Source: Buxus sempervirens (Eukaryota; Streptophyta; Magnoliopsida; Buxales; Buxaceae). From it: 64,000 nucleotides of DNA. The notes under the pieces are model-generated. The model made no database searches. It saw nothing but the letters and a program-made list of their open reading frames with translations, and had not been told where the DNA came from. A program made the position numbers and the translations under genes. The stretch lies in contig OX387186.1 in the NCBI GenBank assembly GCA_947561395.2, forward strand, positions 48,999,220 to 49,063,219, read 5' to 3'. Shown in pieces: positions 1-9,918 of this stretch. Positions within the stretch are counted from its first letter, which is position 1; each line of letters begins with the position of its first letter.

Positions 1-1514
1 TTTTCAAAATCTAATACATCTGTATTTGTTCGCGATACTCATCTAAAATTTCCTACTATGTAATCTTTTTACATTAATTTCAATGAACATGGTCTTTCAT
101 TTGTTTAGTTATGTTTTAGCTACAAAAGTCAGTCTCAATAGCAGAAAAAAAAGAAAACTCTTGTTCAGAAAGTCTATGAATTTATCAATTCCATACAGTG
201 TATCAGAATGAGAATTTACATTATTTATACAGGGCATTTTAAAAGACTACTTTTGATATAATGGGACGGAATATAGACACAATATTTATGAGAACATCAA
301 TTTATTCATCTGTGAAACCATATGGATTTGAACATGAATGTCTGTGAAAATGAGGCCACAAAGAACACTGAAAAAAGGGCCATAGTTGTATGTGGGCAGA
401 ACAAATTTAGTCACAATAACTAACATTTGATCCTTTAATTCCAAATGTGCGATGCAACAGATAAAATTAATGTCCAAGCGGCCTTTTAACTCATGAAATA
501 GACATTTAAAAATACAAAGCCCAGAGCAACAAAACTAGAGCCAGACTTTATTCTGCGTAAACACAAATTTGGACTTAACATGAAAATTAAAAAGTCAAAA
601 AGGAAAAGCGTGGCTATTAGCAATAAAATAACAAACACTTATTGCTTGAAGGTTTCATTTTCATCACTTACACTTTTAGTACAATAAGTGACTGACAGGA
701 GTAAAGGGAGCCATTGATGCGAAGCTCTCATTATTTGTGAGACTAGATCATGTGGTTCCCAAGATGGGGCATGGAGGGAGTCCATGTTCTGGCAGCTTAC
801 CCATAGAGGAGTTGTAAGGGAACGTGCAGATCTTTCTTCATCATTTTTCTCCTTTTCCCTCTTATTTTTCATTTTAGGCATCTTAATTCCATTATTATTT
901 TGTTCTTCCTCTTTTCCAATAAATTCTGCTGTTCATTTAAAAAAAAAGGTCAAAAGAAAACTGGGTTGAGAGAAGCAAGTTCTTTGACTGATTCTGGCAC
1001 TCTTGCTTCTTATCAAAGCTGAAAGTTTATCTTTTGGCATTCAAATTAAATGGCCCATCATTTTCTTTTTCTTTCAGTCATGCAAAGCATTATTTTAGAG
1101 AATTCAACTCCAAAAGTAAATAGAGATCACATTACGCACAAGGCATAACTGAATCAGACTATCACAACAGATTAAAAGCCCATGTAATTGAAATCATAGA
1201 ATTTAAAATAGGAGAAATCTGAAAAAAAACTGTTCCAATGGAATAAAGTAAATTAAATAGTTCTTTTTCCGTAGAATAATAATACAGCAGTATTTGTAAA
1301 CTAAAGCTCTGTTCGAAGCAATTAGTAAAGGTCAGGCAACTTTAGAAACAGATGACTTGCAGTTGCAGTATTAAATTCTCCAAGGGCAGACAGAGAAGAG
1401 GAATATAATTGAAAAAAAAAATAGAGAAACAAACCAATAAACAATTTCAACACCAAAATCTTCGATAAAGACACAAAATGTAGAGATTCATGAGCTGGGT
1501 TGTTGTGGTTTTAC
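1..1514 (-). other. Intron (partial) of the MOSC-domain gene; no further exon recognised
   Basis: This stretch lies downstream of the MOSC exon 1 donor site on the minus strand, so it should be intron 1 of that gene. I looked for the next expected MOSC_N exon and did not find it. The second exon probably lies beyond the left edge. A minus-strand open stretch at 639-881 has no recognisable domain and is probably chance. Confidence 0.45.
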
Positions 1515-1611
1515 CAGTAGCAGTAATGGGTGCTTGAGAAACAGAGATTCCTCTGCATGATTTAACTGGATATACGAAGATTGATGTAATTTTAGCTGTA
1601 ACCCTCTCCAT
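1515..1611 (-). CDS. MOSC N-terminal beta-barrel domain protein (mARC-like), exon 1, partial gene
   Basis: The exon starts at ATG 1611 and ends at a GTAAAA donor just below 1515, in phase 1. It encodes about 32 residues with the segment SIFVYPVKSCRGISVSQAPI, which is the conserved opening of the MOSC_N domain in mARC/molybdenum-cofactor sulfurase C-terminal-like proteins (compare Arabidopsis At5g44720). Family members bind molybdenum cofactor and reduce N-hydroxylated substrates or handle sulfur. Activity cannot be judged here because the catalytic MOSC domain lies outside the window. The start is chosen because it directly precedes the conserved beta strand and because a CT-rich leader lies upstream. 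Recognition is from the short motif only. Confidence 0.7.
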
Positions 1612-1724
1612 TTCTCTCTCACACACACTCTCTCTCTCTTTCTGTGAAACACCCCATCAGCTGATGAATTCCAAAATTTATATATTCAAACATTAAACAG
1701 TGGAATTTTTTTTTTTTTTTTTTT
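1612..1724 (-). promoter_or_regulatory. Pyrimidine-rich microsatellite leader and T-tract upstream of the MOSC gene
   Basis: On the plus strand a run of ctctct/cacaca dinucleotides (about 1612-1643) sits immediately 5' of the minus-strand ATG, so the transcript would have a GA-rich 5' leader. A run of about 18 T lies at 1707-1724. GA/CT leaders are common in plant core promoters. No TATA box is assigned. Confidence 0.4.
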
Positions 1725-2118
1725 GTCCTCTTCGGGACTTCGGGTGCTAGATTGATTCTTTATTGATGGGTACTTGACCTAAAGAGCTAAAATCGAAAAG
1801 AGTTAAAAGAATGACAAGAATACGAGCAAAACGTGGAGGTTCTGTTTGTTTTCGTTTCCAAAAAAACAAAAAAATCGTGGAGGTTCTGGTCGGTAGAGTG
1901 TTTTTTTTTGGATCGGTTCTGGTCAGGAGAGTTGGTTTCTAAATTTACGCGAGGCAGTTGATAACATGGTGGACCCATCAAGACGATAAGTTTGGTCGGA
2001 AAAATTGACGTGGTTAATAATCTTAACAGTTGACCAAGGATCTACTTGTTTTTTTAGTTTTTTTCCGACTGTTAAACGAGTATTTCTTCTCATTTGATAT
2101 TTCTATTAGATTATTATT
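1725..2118. other. Intergenic, AT-rich, nothing recognised
   Basis: This is upstream sequence of the MOSC gene. No exon, RNA gene or complete mobile element is visible. Confidence 0.5.
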
Positions 2119-2261
2119 GGGGCCATATCAGTTGGAGCCTATGCTAGAATATCTACTGGTCTAAGACAAGATATACATGTCATTATCATTCATAGACATG
2201 TATATTCCTCTCATCGTTGGACCAACTGATATTTCAGCAAGGGGCTCTAGTCAATTTCAAG
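2119..2261. mobile_element. Hairpin MITE, diverged copy
   Basis: The two halves form an inverted repeat around a short loop near 2185-2194. The left arm (about 2123-2182) holds atatcagttggagcc and the right arm ends ggctctagtcaatttcaag. A better preserved relative lies at 11631-11779 with the same arm sequences. Flanks share attatt-like sequence, a possible short target duplication. No coding capacity. The superfamily is uncertain. Confidence 0.6.
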
Positions 2262-2384
2262 TAATTATTATCAATGACAGAACATGCGTCCCACCATAAT
2301 TCGCGCATTTACTCTGGTCACGGAATGAGATACTTAACCTTTAGCACATAAGTTTGACCGCGTAAGCTATTGATCATGTCTAAG

Positions 2385-2545
2385 ATCTACACAGTGGTTC
2401 GGACTTTTGGGGTCCGAAGGGCTGATCAACAATAGCAAAAGTTAAATGATTACTGCTTTTAGGGGTGTGTGGTCTTTTATTCTCCCCTTTGAATCTTTGG
2501 ATTCTACATAGTGGTTCGTACTTTTGGGTGGTCCGAAGGGAGCCC
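2385..2545. repeat. Dispersed repeat with internal duplication, copy 1
   Basis: The phrase catagtggttcgNactttt followed by gggtggtccgaaggg occurs twice here (near 2390 and 2507), separated by ttaaatgattactgctttta and a T-rich ggtcttttattctc stretch. The same arrangement recurs at 9915-10165, so this is a dispersed or segmentally duplicated repeat. Its class is unknown. Confidence 0.55.
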
Positions 2546-2741
2546 GTATCTGCCGACCCCGCATCCTCTCATACGCCCTCCCTCCTACATTCTTACTACA
2601 CCAACAGCTCGCCTCCACGTGTCGTTGTAGGTCCCACAATTTGCTTTTAAGTCAGACAAGAACGTCGACCAACACTAACGTCATGTTTAAACATTTTTAA
2701 ATGGAAAAAAAAGAAACTTAAAATAGAAAAACCCAATTTGC

Positions 2742-3195
2742 CGAAGAAAATAGGGTTAGGGTTTTGAGATTTTGAAAAGATACGGTACTAAAACTCTATT
2801 CATATTCAGGAATTGCAACTTTGAATCCCATCTTAAAGGAACTCAAAAATATGAAGAAAATAGGGTTAGGGTTTTGAGATTTTGAAAAGACACAGAACTA
2901 GAACTCGTTCCTACAATCTCCCTTTGTTGGAGGAGAGGATGAAAACCCTTCCCGTTGCGTTTTTTATACTAAGAGATTTTTTGCAGGTCCACTTTTGCTT
3001 CTTCAAAGTGGAGAAAACAACTTCGTCTTATTTTATTTAGGTTTTTTTAGTTTAGAAATGTTAAGGCGAAGCTTTTCCCTTTCGTTTTTTTTATACTAAC
3101 GGGTTTTTTGAATGTCGATTTTTTCAAAGTGGAGAAGACGACTCGTTTTATTTTATTTAGGTTTTTTAAGTATAGAAATGTTAGGGTGAAACTTT
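2742..3195. repeat. Local tandem duplications
   Basis: Two direct duplications lie here. A unit starting gaagaaaatagggttagggt occurs near 2742 and again near 2855. A second unit, with caaagtggagaa followed by ttattttatttaggttttt and agaaatgttagggtgaa-like sequence, occurs near 3005 and 3127. No coding region is supported. Confidence 0.55.
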
Positions 3196-3462
3196 AACGT
3201 TGCTGTCAATTCTGTGAGACGGAGAGGATCCAGGCTCGTATCTGTTGGAGCCTAATGCTGGAATATCTGTTAGAGCATCCACCGATATTCTCCATGTGTT
3301 CCCATCACAGATCACGCAGGCATCACGCGATTTGAAATCGTTAACGATCCTTCCCTTTTTCCTATCTTTCGTTTCTAGCGCCAAAGAACATTCAATAACC
3401 CGGATGGAATTTCAAACTTGAATTTTTGTCTTTATCCACAATCTTTTAGCACGTTAGTGCAG

Positions 3463-3757
3463 CCTAACTCATCATTATAGAGTACAATCTAAGTAGATAT
3501 GGGTACAACCCAAGTCAATAGGGTTCAATTCATATCATCAATGTGTACACTTTAACTCATCATAAAATAGAATTGATACCATCAACCTAATTGATCATGG
3601 GTACAAACCAACTTGTCAAAGTATATATAACCGAACTCATCAAAGGATACGACAACCCAACTTATTAAGGGGTATAACCCAATTCATCATCGGTACATCC
3701 AAACTCATTATAAAATAAAACCAACACATCAAGGGGTACAATTAACTTATCATACAA
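3463..3757 (+). repeat. Minisatellite, left arm, segment 1
   Basis: About a dozen degenerate units of ~22-25 bp with consensus near acaacccaactcatcaaggg. It is interrupted at 3757 by the Helitron and resumes at 4504 with the same unit and orientation. Confidence 0.75.
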
Positions 3758-4503
3758 CTAGTGGAATGCACGCACTACACGCATGTTAAAATAGAAAAAA
3801 AATGTCACTATTTATTATTATTTTTTATATAGCATGACTTGCTACAACAAAGCACCATAATATATTTTTTTTAAATTTTAATTCCACAGAAAATAATATC
3901 ATTATATTTTAAAAAATAATTTTAATATATTTCAAAAAACGAAATAGGACATGGATCGCATAAATAGAATTATAAATAGAATTCCGAGCTATGTGATTGC
4001 ATTCAGAATTGGATATGGATGTCTATTGGATTAGGATGGTCTCTTAATATGATAGTGTTTTAATAGGACATGAATATTTTAAATATAGAGATTAATTAAA
4101 TATCTTTCAAAAAATATATGTATTTTAAATTTTCAACGAATATTCCCTTCTTCACTGTCACAAAGTCGTATGGCACGGTGACTTTAAAGTAGTTTTCGGT
4201 GATGCGAGTTGCAGTTTCTCTCATGATAATGTAATGTCATTTCTAAAATGTAATTGATTTTAAATAATGGCGCACCAATCTTAGGTTGGAGTAATTAACT
4301 ATTGCTTAGTATAAAATCACCTTTTTGGTTCGGATTAGTTTTCCTTGGGCTCAAGTTCAGCCAAATAACATTTTTTTGGGGTAAATCGATTGGGTATTTT
4401 TAATAAGGGTATTTATTATTTGTAAATACATATGTTTAAAGGGGTAGTTTGGGCACAAAATATCAAGCCAAAATCTGGCCAATTTGTTTTATAATAGTAA
4501 AGA
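3758..4503 (-). mobile_element. Non-autonomous Helitron, 746 bp
   Basis: Read on the minus strand the element begins TCTTTACTATTATAAAAC and ends CTAG, with host A before the TC and host T after the CTAG, as expected for Helitron insertion between A and T. A second copy at 11161-11602 has the same ends and a perfect 3' hairpin; here the stem has decayed. It interrupts the minisatellite array, whose units continue on both sides. No Rep/helicase coding is present. The shorter copy lacks about 300 internal bp that are present here. Confidence 0.75.
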
Positions 4504-5009
4504 TACGACCTAAATGATCATGGGGTACAACTCAACTGATCATCGGGTACAACCTAATTCATTAAAAGATACAACTCAGTTTATCGTAGGATACCTAATG
4601 CATCAAGGGGTAAAACTCAGTTCATCGAAGGGTACAACCCAACTTATTGTGGGTACAAACCCAACTCATTGTTGGATACAACCCACTCATCCTAAGGTAC
4701 AAGAGTTCATCAAAGGGAACAACTCAACTTATTATGGGATACAACCTAACTCATCAAGAGCTACAACCCAACTTATTTATGGTACAATCCAACTCATCAA
4801 GGAGTACAACTCAACTCATCATGAGTTATAACTCAACTCATCATAGGGTACAAAACTTATCATAGGATACAACCTAACTCATCAAGAGGTTGTACTTTAG
4901 GATGAGTGGGGTTATACCTTGTGATGAGTTGGGTTGTACTGGGTTATACCATTTGATGAATTGTGTTGTACCCCAGAATGAGTTGGATTGTACCCCGTGA
5001 TGTGTTGCG
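4504..5009. repeat. Minisatellite, segment 2 with orientation switch
   Basis: Units read tacaacccaactcatc up to about 4885 and gatgagttgggttgtac from about 4900 onward, so the array turns around here. The short open frames at 4514-5158 are by-products of the repeat. Confidence 0.75.
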
Positions 5010-5556
5010 TAGGACTGAAAATGGATCAGATATATATTCGAATCCGACCTGAATCCGATCCGAAAATCTTGAATTCGGATATGAGATATATATCCGTGAA
5101 TACGAATATCGGATTTTTGAATCCGACCGAATTCGGATCCGAATTCAAATCTGTCCATATCCGATCCAAATAGGATCTAAACCGAAATCAACATATACTT
5201 TTCATTAAACCATTGGTAAACTTTGTATAAACCATGGTCGAACCATCCTTACTCATGTCTTGCTTTAATATTTATATGGCTCATGAGTTTTGATAGTTAA
5301 AATTTGCATTAATAGTTAAACTTGATTTTTGAGTTTTAAGTTCAAATCGGATCTAACTCGAATCAAATTCAGATTTCGGCTATTTATTCGGTCGAATTTC
5401 GAATTCGGATATAGTATATAAATTCGGTTTCGAATTTGGATTCACGTATAAAAGATTCGTCGGATTTCAGATCGAATTCAGATATCAGATTTTTATTTTC
5501 GGTTCAGATTCGGATCATGGTAGATCCATACCGTATTCGACCCATTGCCAGCCCTA
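5010..5556. mobile_element. hAT-type MITE, 547 bp, with 8-bp target duplication
   Basis: The left end reads taggactgaaaatgg and the reverse complement of the right end reads tagggctggcaatgg. The element is bounded by an exact 8-bp direct repeat gtgttgcg (5002-5009 and 5557-5564), the size made by hAT transposases. The subterminal parts are dense in gaatccgatccgaa-like repeats, shared with the larger element at 6230-9799. It is non-coding and depends on a transposase in trans. Confidence 0.8.
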
Positions 5557-6229
5557 GTGTTGCGTTGTATCCTACGATAAATTGGGTTGCACCCTTTGAT
5601 GAATTGGGTTATACCCCTTAATAAGTTAAGTTGTACCTTATGATAAGTTCAGTTGTACCCTTTAATGAATTAGGTTGTACCCTATGGTTAGTTGGGTTGT
5701 ACCTCATCATGTAGGTTGTACCCAATGATAAGTTGGGTTGTATTCCTTGATAAGTTAAGTTGTACCTTATGATAAATTGGGTTGTACTTTTACCCCATGT
5801 TGAGTTGGGTTGTACCCCTTGATAAATTGGATTGTATCCCTTGATGAATTGGATTGTATACCATGATGGGTTGGATTATACCCATAATCTAGGGCTTCAA
5901 ATGTATCACTTGAATTGTATCACTAATTCTCAATTAACAAGAATTGGATGCTGTATCGGCTGGAGCCTCTTGTGTGAAAGATCAGCTAGAGCATCCACCA
6001 ATCTTCGCCAATGTCCCAATCAATCATTATGCCAATTTATCATGATGAAATGGGTTGTATCTAGTGATAAGTTGGATTGTACCTCATGATGAATGGATTT
6101 GTACCTAATGATGAGATGAGTTGTACCCTATGATGAACTATCATGTACCAATGATGAGTTGGGTTGTACACACAATGAGTTGGGCTATGATAGACTAAGT
6201 TGTACCCTTAATAAGTGGGTTGTACCCAG
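5557..6229. repeat. Minisatellite, right arm
   Basis: Units of ~24 bp reading gatgaattgggttgtaccc. An embedded copy of the ~75-bp motif ggctggagcct ... agagcatccacc lies at about 5949-6025 in the same orientation as the copy at 3236-3310. Cut at 6229 by the large hAT element. Confidence 0.7.
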
Positions 6230-6656
6230 TAGGACTGTAAACGGAGCGAATACGGAGCGGATCCTGTTGCATCCGAATTCGAATCCGTTTAAGTAATAGG
6301 ATATCCGTATTCGTTTAAATATTCGACGGATATTTGAAATACACTACCAAGTCCGAATCCGATAAAAAATGTTACATCCGTATTCGTATCCGATTGTATT
6401 CGAATTCGATTAAATATTCGAATCCGTTAAGAGATCCGAAAATCCGATTAAATTTTGTCTAATTTAAACAATAAAATTAGTTTTTCCAATCAAACCATTG
6501 GGCTTTAATAAATGATACAACAAACAAATGATACAATAAAAACAAAAAAATCATACAAACAAAAATTAAAAAAATTAAACCACATTAGTCTTTCTTTATT
6601 ACACAAACAAATGATACAATAAACCAAAATAAATAAATAAAAAATACATTCAAAGA

Positions 6657-7349
6657 TCACTCATATGCCCACTTCTGTTGCCTCCTGAGTTCAACTCCAA
6701 AGTTGAAATTACCTGTATTTCTGAAAGTATACACCCATGCAATGCCATGACCATGAATGCACAATGCCTTAGAGCACCACTTACTCTGACATAATCCTTC
6801 CAATGATAATTGAACGTTTTCTAAGGGCCATGAGGTGGCTCCCAGACAGCAAAACCCATCTGCAGATAAAAATCTTTCCAAACTTCTGTTTATGCCATTT
6901 GTTTGTTTTGTTTTTGCTCTTTGTTTTCACAACAAAAGGTTTGAAAATTACATGCGAATTATTTGATTCAAAGTTTTCTGATTATTACAATCATCTGCAT
7001 GGAGGTTCTCATAAGTGGGACTCATCTAATGTGGGTCATGATCTTTCTAGTCATAAAACACATACCACTGTCGGAATGTTGGGCTTGAGAATCCTTGTTT
7101 TGTTCTGGAATTCCCCTTTCGGTATTGAGAATATTTGACAAAAACTTCTTGAGTAGTAAAATCTCTGATGATTTTACTGATTTGCATCATGTATAAATAT
7201 TTTCTTGAATTTTTTCTTCCATCATTTGATGTGGTCTGTACAAGTTTATAACTAACAATGGAATCACTTAATAGTAATAAGTTGGTTTGAAAGTAAAGGA
7301 TTTGCCACATTGCAAAATTAAGAGTGAAACATAAGAAGTTAGAAATCAT
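6657..7349 (-). other. Unassigned coding-like segments inside the hAT element
   Basis: Two minus-strand open stretches (6657-6881, ending [11 protein letters not shown]; and about 7047-7250 with the segment TTSNDGRKNSRKYLYM) have charged, exon-like composition but no family I recognise. They lie downstream of the bL28 copy in the same orientation and could be further captured exons or chance frames. Confidence 0.25.
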
Positions 7350-7579
7350 TCTTTCCAGACTTCTGTTATGAGGAGATTCGACAGTGAAGGATTTGCGACA
7401 TTGTGAAAAGATTGGGATAAGTAAATGCTCCGATAAAAATTCCCATTCAAGTCAATATGAAAATTTAGTGTCCAAAAGTTCTTATCAAATATTGATATAT
7501 TAAAATTTTCCACAAGGTTCAGCATATTTAGGCTTAAATTTCAGAAATAATAAAAATTGACTTATACAAGTTGAGTTAC

Positions 7580-7692
7580 CTCAGAGAAATCATCATCTGA
7601 CAACATGCAAATGAGAATATCATTTTTCGTATTGGAAACTTGGAGTAGAACCTCTATACTGTTGTCATCCATCCTCAAGGCCTTCTTTATGC
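7580..7692 (-). pseudogene. Exon-like fragment of an unidentified gene inside the hAT element
   Basis: A 113-nt segment lies between a ttcttttag acceptor and a GAG/gtaact donor on the minus strand. One frame is open throughout and includes KALRMDDNSIEVLLQVSNTK. The splice borders and the acidic end (SDDDFSE) suggest a real internal exon. I do not recognise the family. It follows the bL28 stop by about 160 bp, so it may come from a second donor gene or a fused transcript unit. Confidence 0.4.
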
Positions 7693-7849
7693 CTAAAAGA
7701 ATATAAAAAACAATTTATTGTATTAACTTCTTCTTAAACTGAATTCAAATTTCACAGAAAAGAAAAATGTCACAACAGGAAAATAAATACAACAAATTAG
7801 AATTTAAATTCCTGTCAGTAAGAAACAAATGGGAACCGTGTCATTCTTT

Positions 7850-9415
7850 TCATAGATCTATTCCAGCCTTCTTCGCAACGGCGTCTAGCCCATTCTTCTC
7901 TATGGTTTTCAATGCCTTTGTCGACAAGCAAAATTTAATGTAGCGCTTCCTTGCTTCCCACCAGACCCTCTTGTATTGCAGGTTCACAAACTGCAACTTT
8001 TTGGAATGTTAGTAGATGGCCAATTCCGAGGATGAAAGTAAAATCAAATACTTGCATTATATTTTGAAGCCCAAGAACACAAGATTCACTTTTCAGGTTA
8101 ATCACAAAATTTTAGGATGTAAACAATAATTAAAAAAAGAATTATATACTGAAATTTTCTTGAATGAACCTGCAACGAACCAGAGAAAGTTAAGGACAAT
8201 GTGTCATCCTATTGGACTATAAACATGGTTTCTACTTAATGCAAAACATGAAAATAGAAATATTAAAGTAAGAAATCAAGGTGACATTGCATTATTTTAG
8301 ACTTCAATTTTCAGCATGAGTTATGCACCTAGTTGGAATTGAAAATGCAGATCCCCAAAATGGCTTTTTTATAATGATCTATAAAATCAAAACTCCATAT
8401 TCATACTCAAGAGTTTCCAAACATATCTCTGTTATGTTGGAATATCAGAAGAGGAAGAGCCAAATCTACAGATGAAAAAAAAAAAAGAATTGTATTGTAT
8501 TTTGAAGCCCAAGGCCACGAGATTCGCGGATTAGATTAATAACAAAATTTTCAAACTTAAATAACTGTGAACCAAAGACATATATCTTAACATTTTCCTG
8601 GATTGAATCTGAACTTCAAAAGAGAAAGTTAAGGAAAAAGTTTCACCCAATTGGGCTATGAACACGAAAATCAACACTAAAAATCAATTAGGTAAGGTAA
8701 AATTTGGTTTAAGTATCGGTTACCCCAATATTGCAGCTTTTGTACAAGAATCTAAAACTTCAAAATGGTGAAATATCAACATGGAATTTTCAAAATCTCT
8801 CTGAAATTTACCTCATAAAACGATGAAGATCACTATTCTGTCAAAAACAAATTTTCAGATTATTTTACAACTTTGTTTTGATGTGTCTACGTCACTTTAA
8901 GCTATGCAATTGAGCATCACAGAACATGGAAACTAAAAGAAAAATCATTTTTTTGTAAGCCAAAATAAGATCAAGAACTTCAGGACTCCATCAGCACCGA
9001 AAATGAACATAAAAAGTCAGGAATTAAAGAAACTGAAACGAGTACAAAGATATATGAAACAGTTTTCTTCAACACCCATATGCTCGTTTCGCCCTCTTCA
9101 ATTGATCTAAACGAACTCAACAAAGAAAAACGCACCCAAAAATAAAAATGCAACCTCCATCTGAAAAGAAGAGGAGAACTTACGCGCAACCGGCTGAATC
9201 GGAAGTCTGGAAGGAGTCGAGATGGGCTTGGCGTGGTTAGAGGCAGAAAGACTATAGTGGCGAGAGATTTGGATGCCAGCCAACTGTGAGGTTAGAAACC
9301 CTAGATCCGAAACCGAGTTCGAACCCAAAAACGGTTTGGTTGAGCTACTGGTTCTACGAAAGCAGAGATTGGAGGAGTGACTGAGTAAGATGCCATTTGT
9401 TCCTGCCATCGCCAT
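7850..9415 (-). pseudogene. RPL28: Plastid 50S ribosomal protein bL28 gene copy, central exon missing
   Basis: Exon 1 (9415 down to 9184) encodes a chloroplast transit peptide with LGFLTSQLAGIQIS and PIQPVAR, matching the N terminus of plant plastid L28, and ends at a GTAAGT donor in phase 1. The last exon (7990 down to 7850) encodes [20 protein letters not shown] and ends KKAGIDL-stop, the bL28 C-terminal half; its acceptor is TTGCAG after a CTAAC branch-like site. The expected middle exon with the CPFTGKK...VSFSNHKT core was not found anywhere in the intervening 1.2 kb, and direct joining of exon 1 (phase 1) to the last exon (phase 0) would shift frame. The whole copy sits within a hAT element. 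It is probably a captured, non-functional paralogue; a functional gene should exist elsewhere. Confidence 0.75.
8050..8690. repeat. Diverged intronic duplication in the bL28 copy
   Basis: The segment at about 8055-8230 (ttttgaagcccaag, then cagagaaagttaagga, then cctattggactataaacatg) is repeated at about 8497-8665 with the same order of phrases. The duplicated block lies where the central exon would be expected. Confidence 0.6.
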
Positions 9416-9540
9416 ACTTTTCTTTTCTCTCTGTCTCTCTCTCTCCCCTTCCTGATAGTGCTTCCGTGGTGAGGACTCGCCGTTCGGACTTCAGATAGAG
9501 GGTTAGGGTTTAGGGCAAAATCGCAAATGTTGCTTTTATA
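9416..9540 (-). promoter_or_regulatory. Captured 5' leader/promoter of the bL28 copy
   Basis: A ctctctgtctctctctctcc tract (minus-strand GA-rich leader) lies immediately 5' of the bL28 ATG, with ggtttagggc-type telo-box-like sequence around 9500-9515. Telo-boxes and GA-rich leaders are frequent in plant ribosomal protein promoters, so promoter sequence may have been captured with the gene. Activity is unknown. Confidence 0.35.
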
Positions 9541-9799
9541 CAAAGAGCATAAAATTACTTTCTTATCCTCAATACTATATATAATTTACAAATACATTAT
9601 ACCTATTTAATCGGATTCGGATCTTAATGGGACGGATATTGCCCTGATCCGAGTCCGAATCCGATTATAAACGGATCTGAAAATCGGATCCGAATCCGAT
9701 CCGACAGATCATTTAATCGGTTAAAAATCCGATTAAATTGGATAATTTAATCGAAAACGGACGGTAAACGGGTCATGATCCGATCCATTTACAGCCCTA

Positions 9800-9918
9800 G
9801 TACCCAGCGATGAATTTGGTTATACCTAGTAATGAATTAGGGACACATGGCAAAGATATATGGATGCTTCAGCTGATCTTCCAACGTCAGGCTTCAGCAG
9901 ATACAGGGCCAGCAGAAG
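9800..9918. repeat. End of minisatellite and right terminal motif of the foldback-like element
   Basis: Minisatellite units (gatgaatttggttatacc) resume after the hAT target duplication. A sequence follows at 9862-9914 that is approximately the inverted form of 3236-3290. Confidence 0.5.

Larger units (their letters stand above)
6230..9799. mobile_element. hAT element carrying captured gene sequence (Pack-hAT-like), 3570 bp
   Basis: The left terminus reads taggactgtaaacgga and the reverse complement of the right terminus reads tagggctgtaaatgga. An exact 8-bp direct repeat gtacccag flanks both ends (6222-6229 and 9800-9807), and minisatellite sequence resumes outside. Both subterminal regions (6230-6460 and 9605-9799) are rich in aatccgatccg repeats, as in the 547-bp relative at 5010. 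No hAT transposase domain is visible. The interior instead holds a plastid bL28 gene copy on the minus strand and several unassigned exon-like pieces, so this looks like transduplication of host gene sequence. The target-site repeat could be mimicked by the surrounding array, but the matching TIRs make this unlikely. Confidence 0.75.
3231..9918. mobile_element. Foldback-like element with minisatellite arms, split by three later insertions
   Basis: Near 3236-3290 the motif gtatctgttggagcctaatg and then tagagcatccaccgat appears; its approximate reverse complement lies at about 9862-9914. Between them is a degenerate array whose units read acaacccaactcatca on the left and gatgagttgggttgtac on the right, with the switch near 4885-4900. 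Long inverted repeats built from tandem subrepeats are typical of foldback transposons. Without the Helitron and two hAT insertions the element would be about 1.8 kb. No transposase is seen. This is inference from arrangement; flanking target duplications were not established. Confidence 0.45.

Noticed and set aside
784-969. Short plus-strand frame with a signal-peptide-like stretch
   Set aside because: T/C-rich sequence within the presumed MOSC gene intron; no conserved features.
4514-6089. Several 60-105 aa frames in the minisatellite
   Set aside because: Repeat-derived peptides with no domain, interrupted by hAT sequence.
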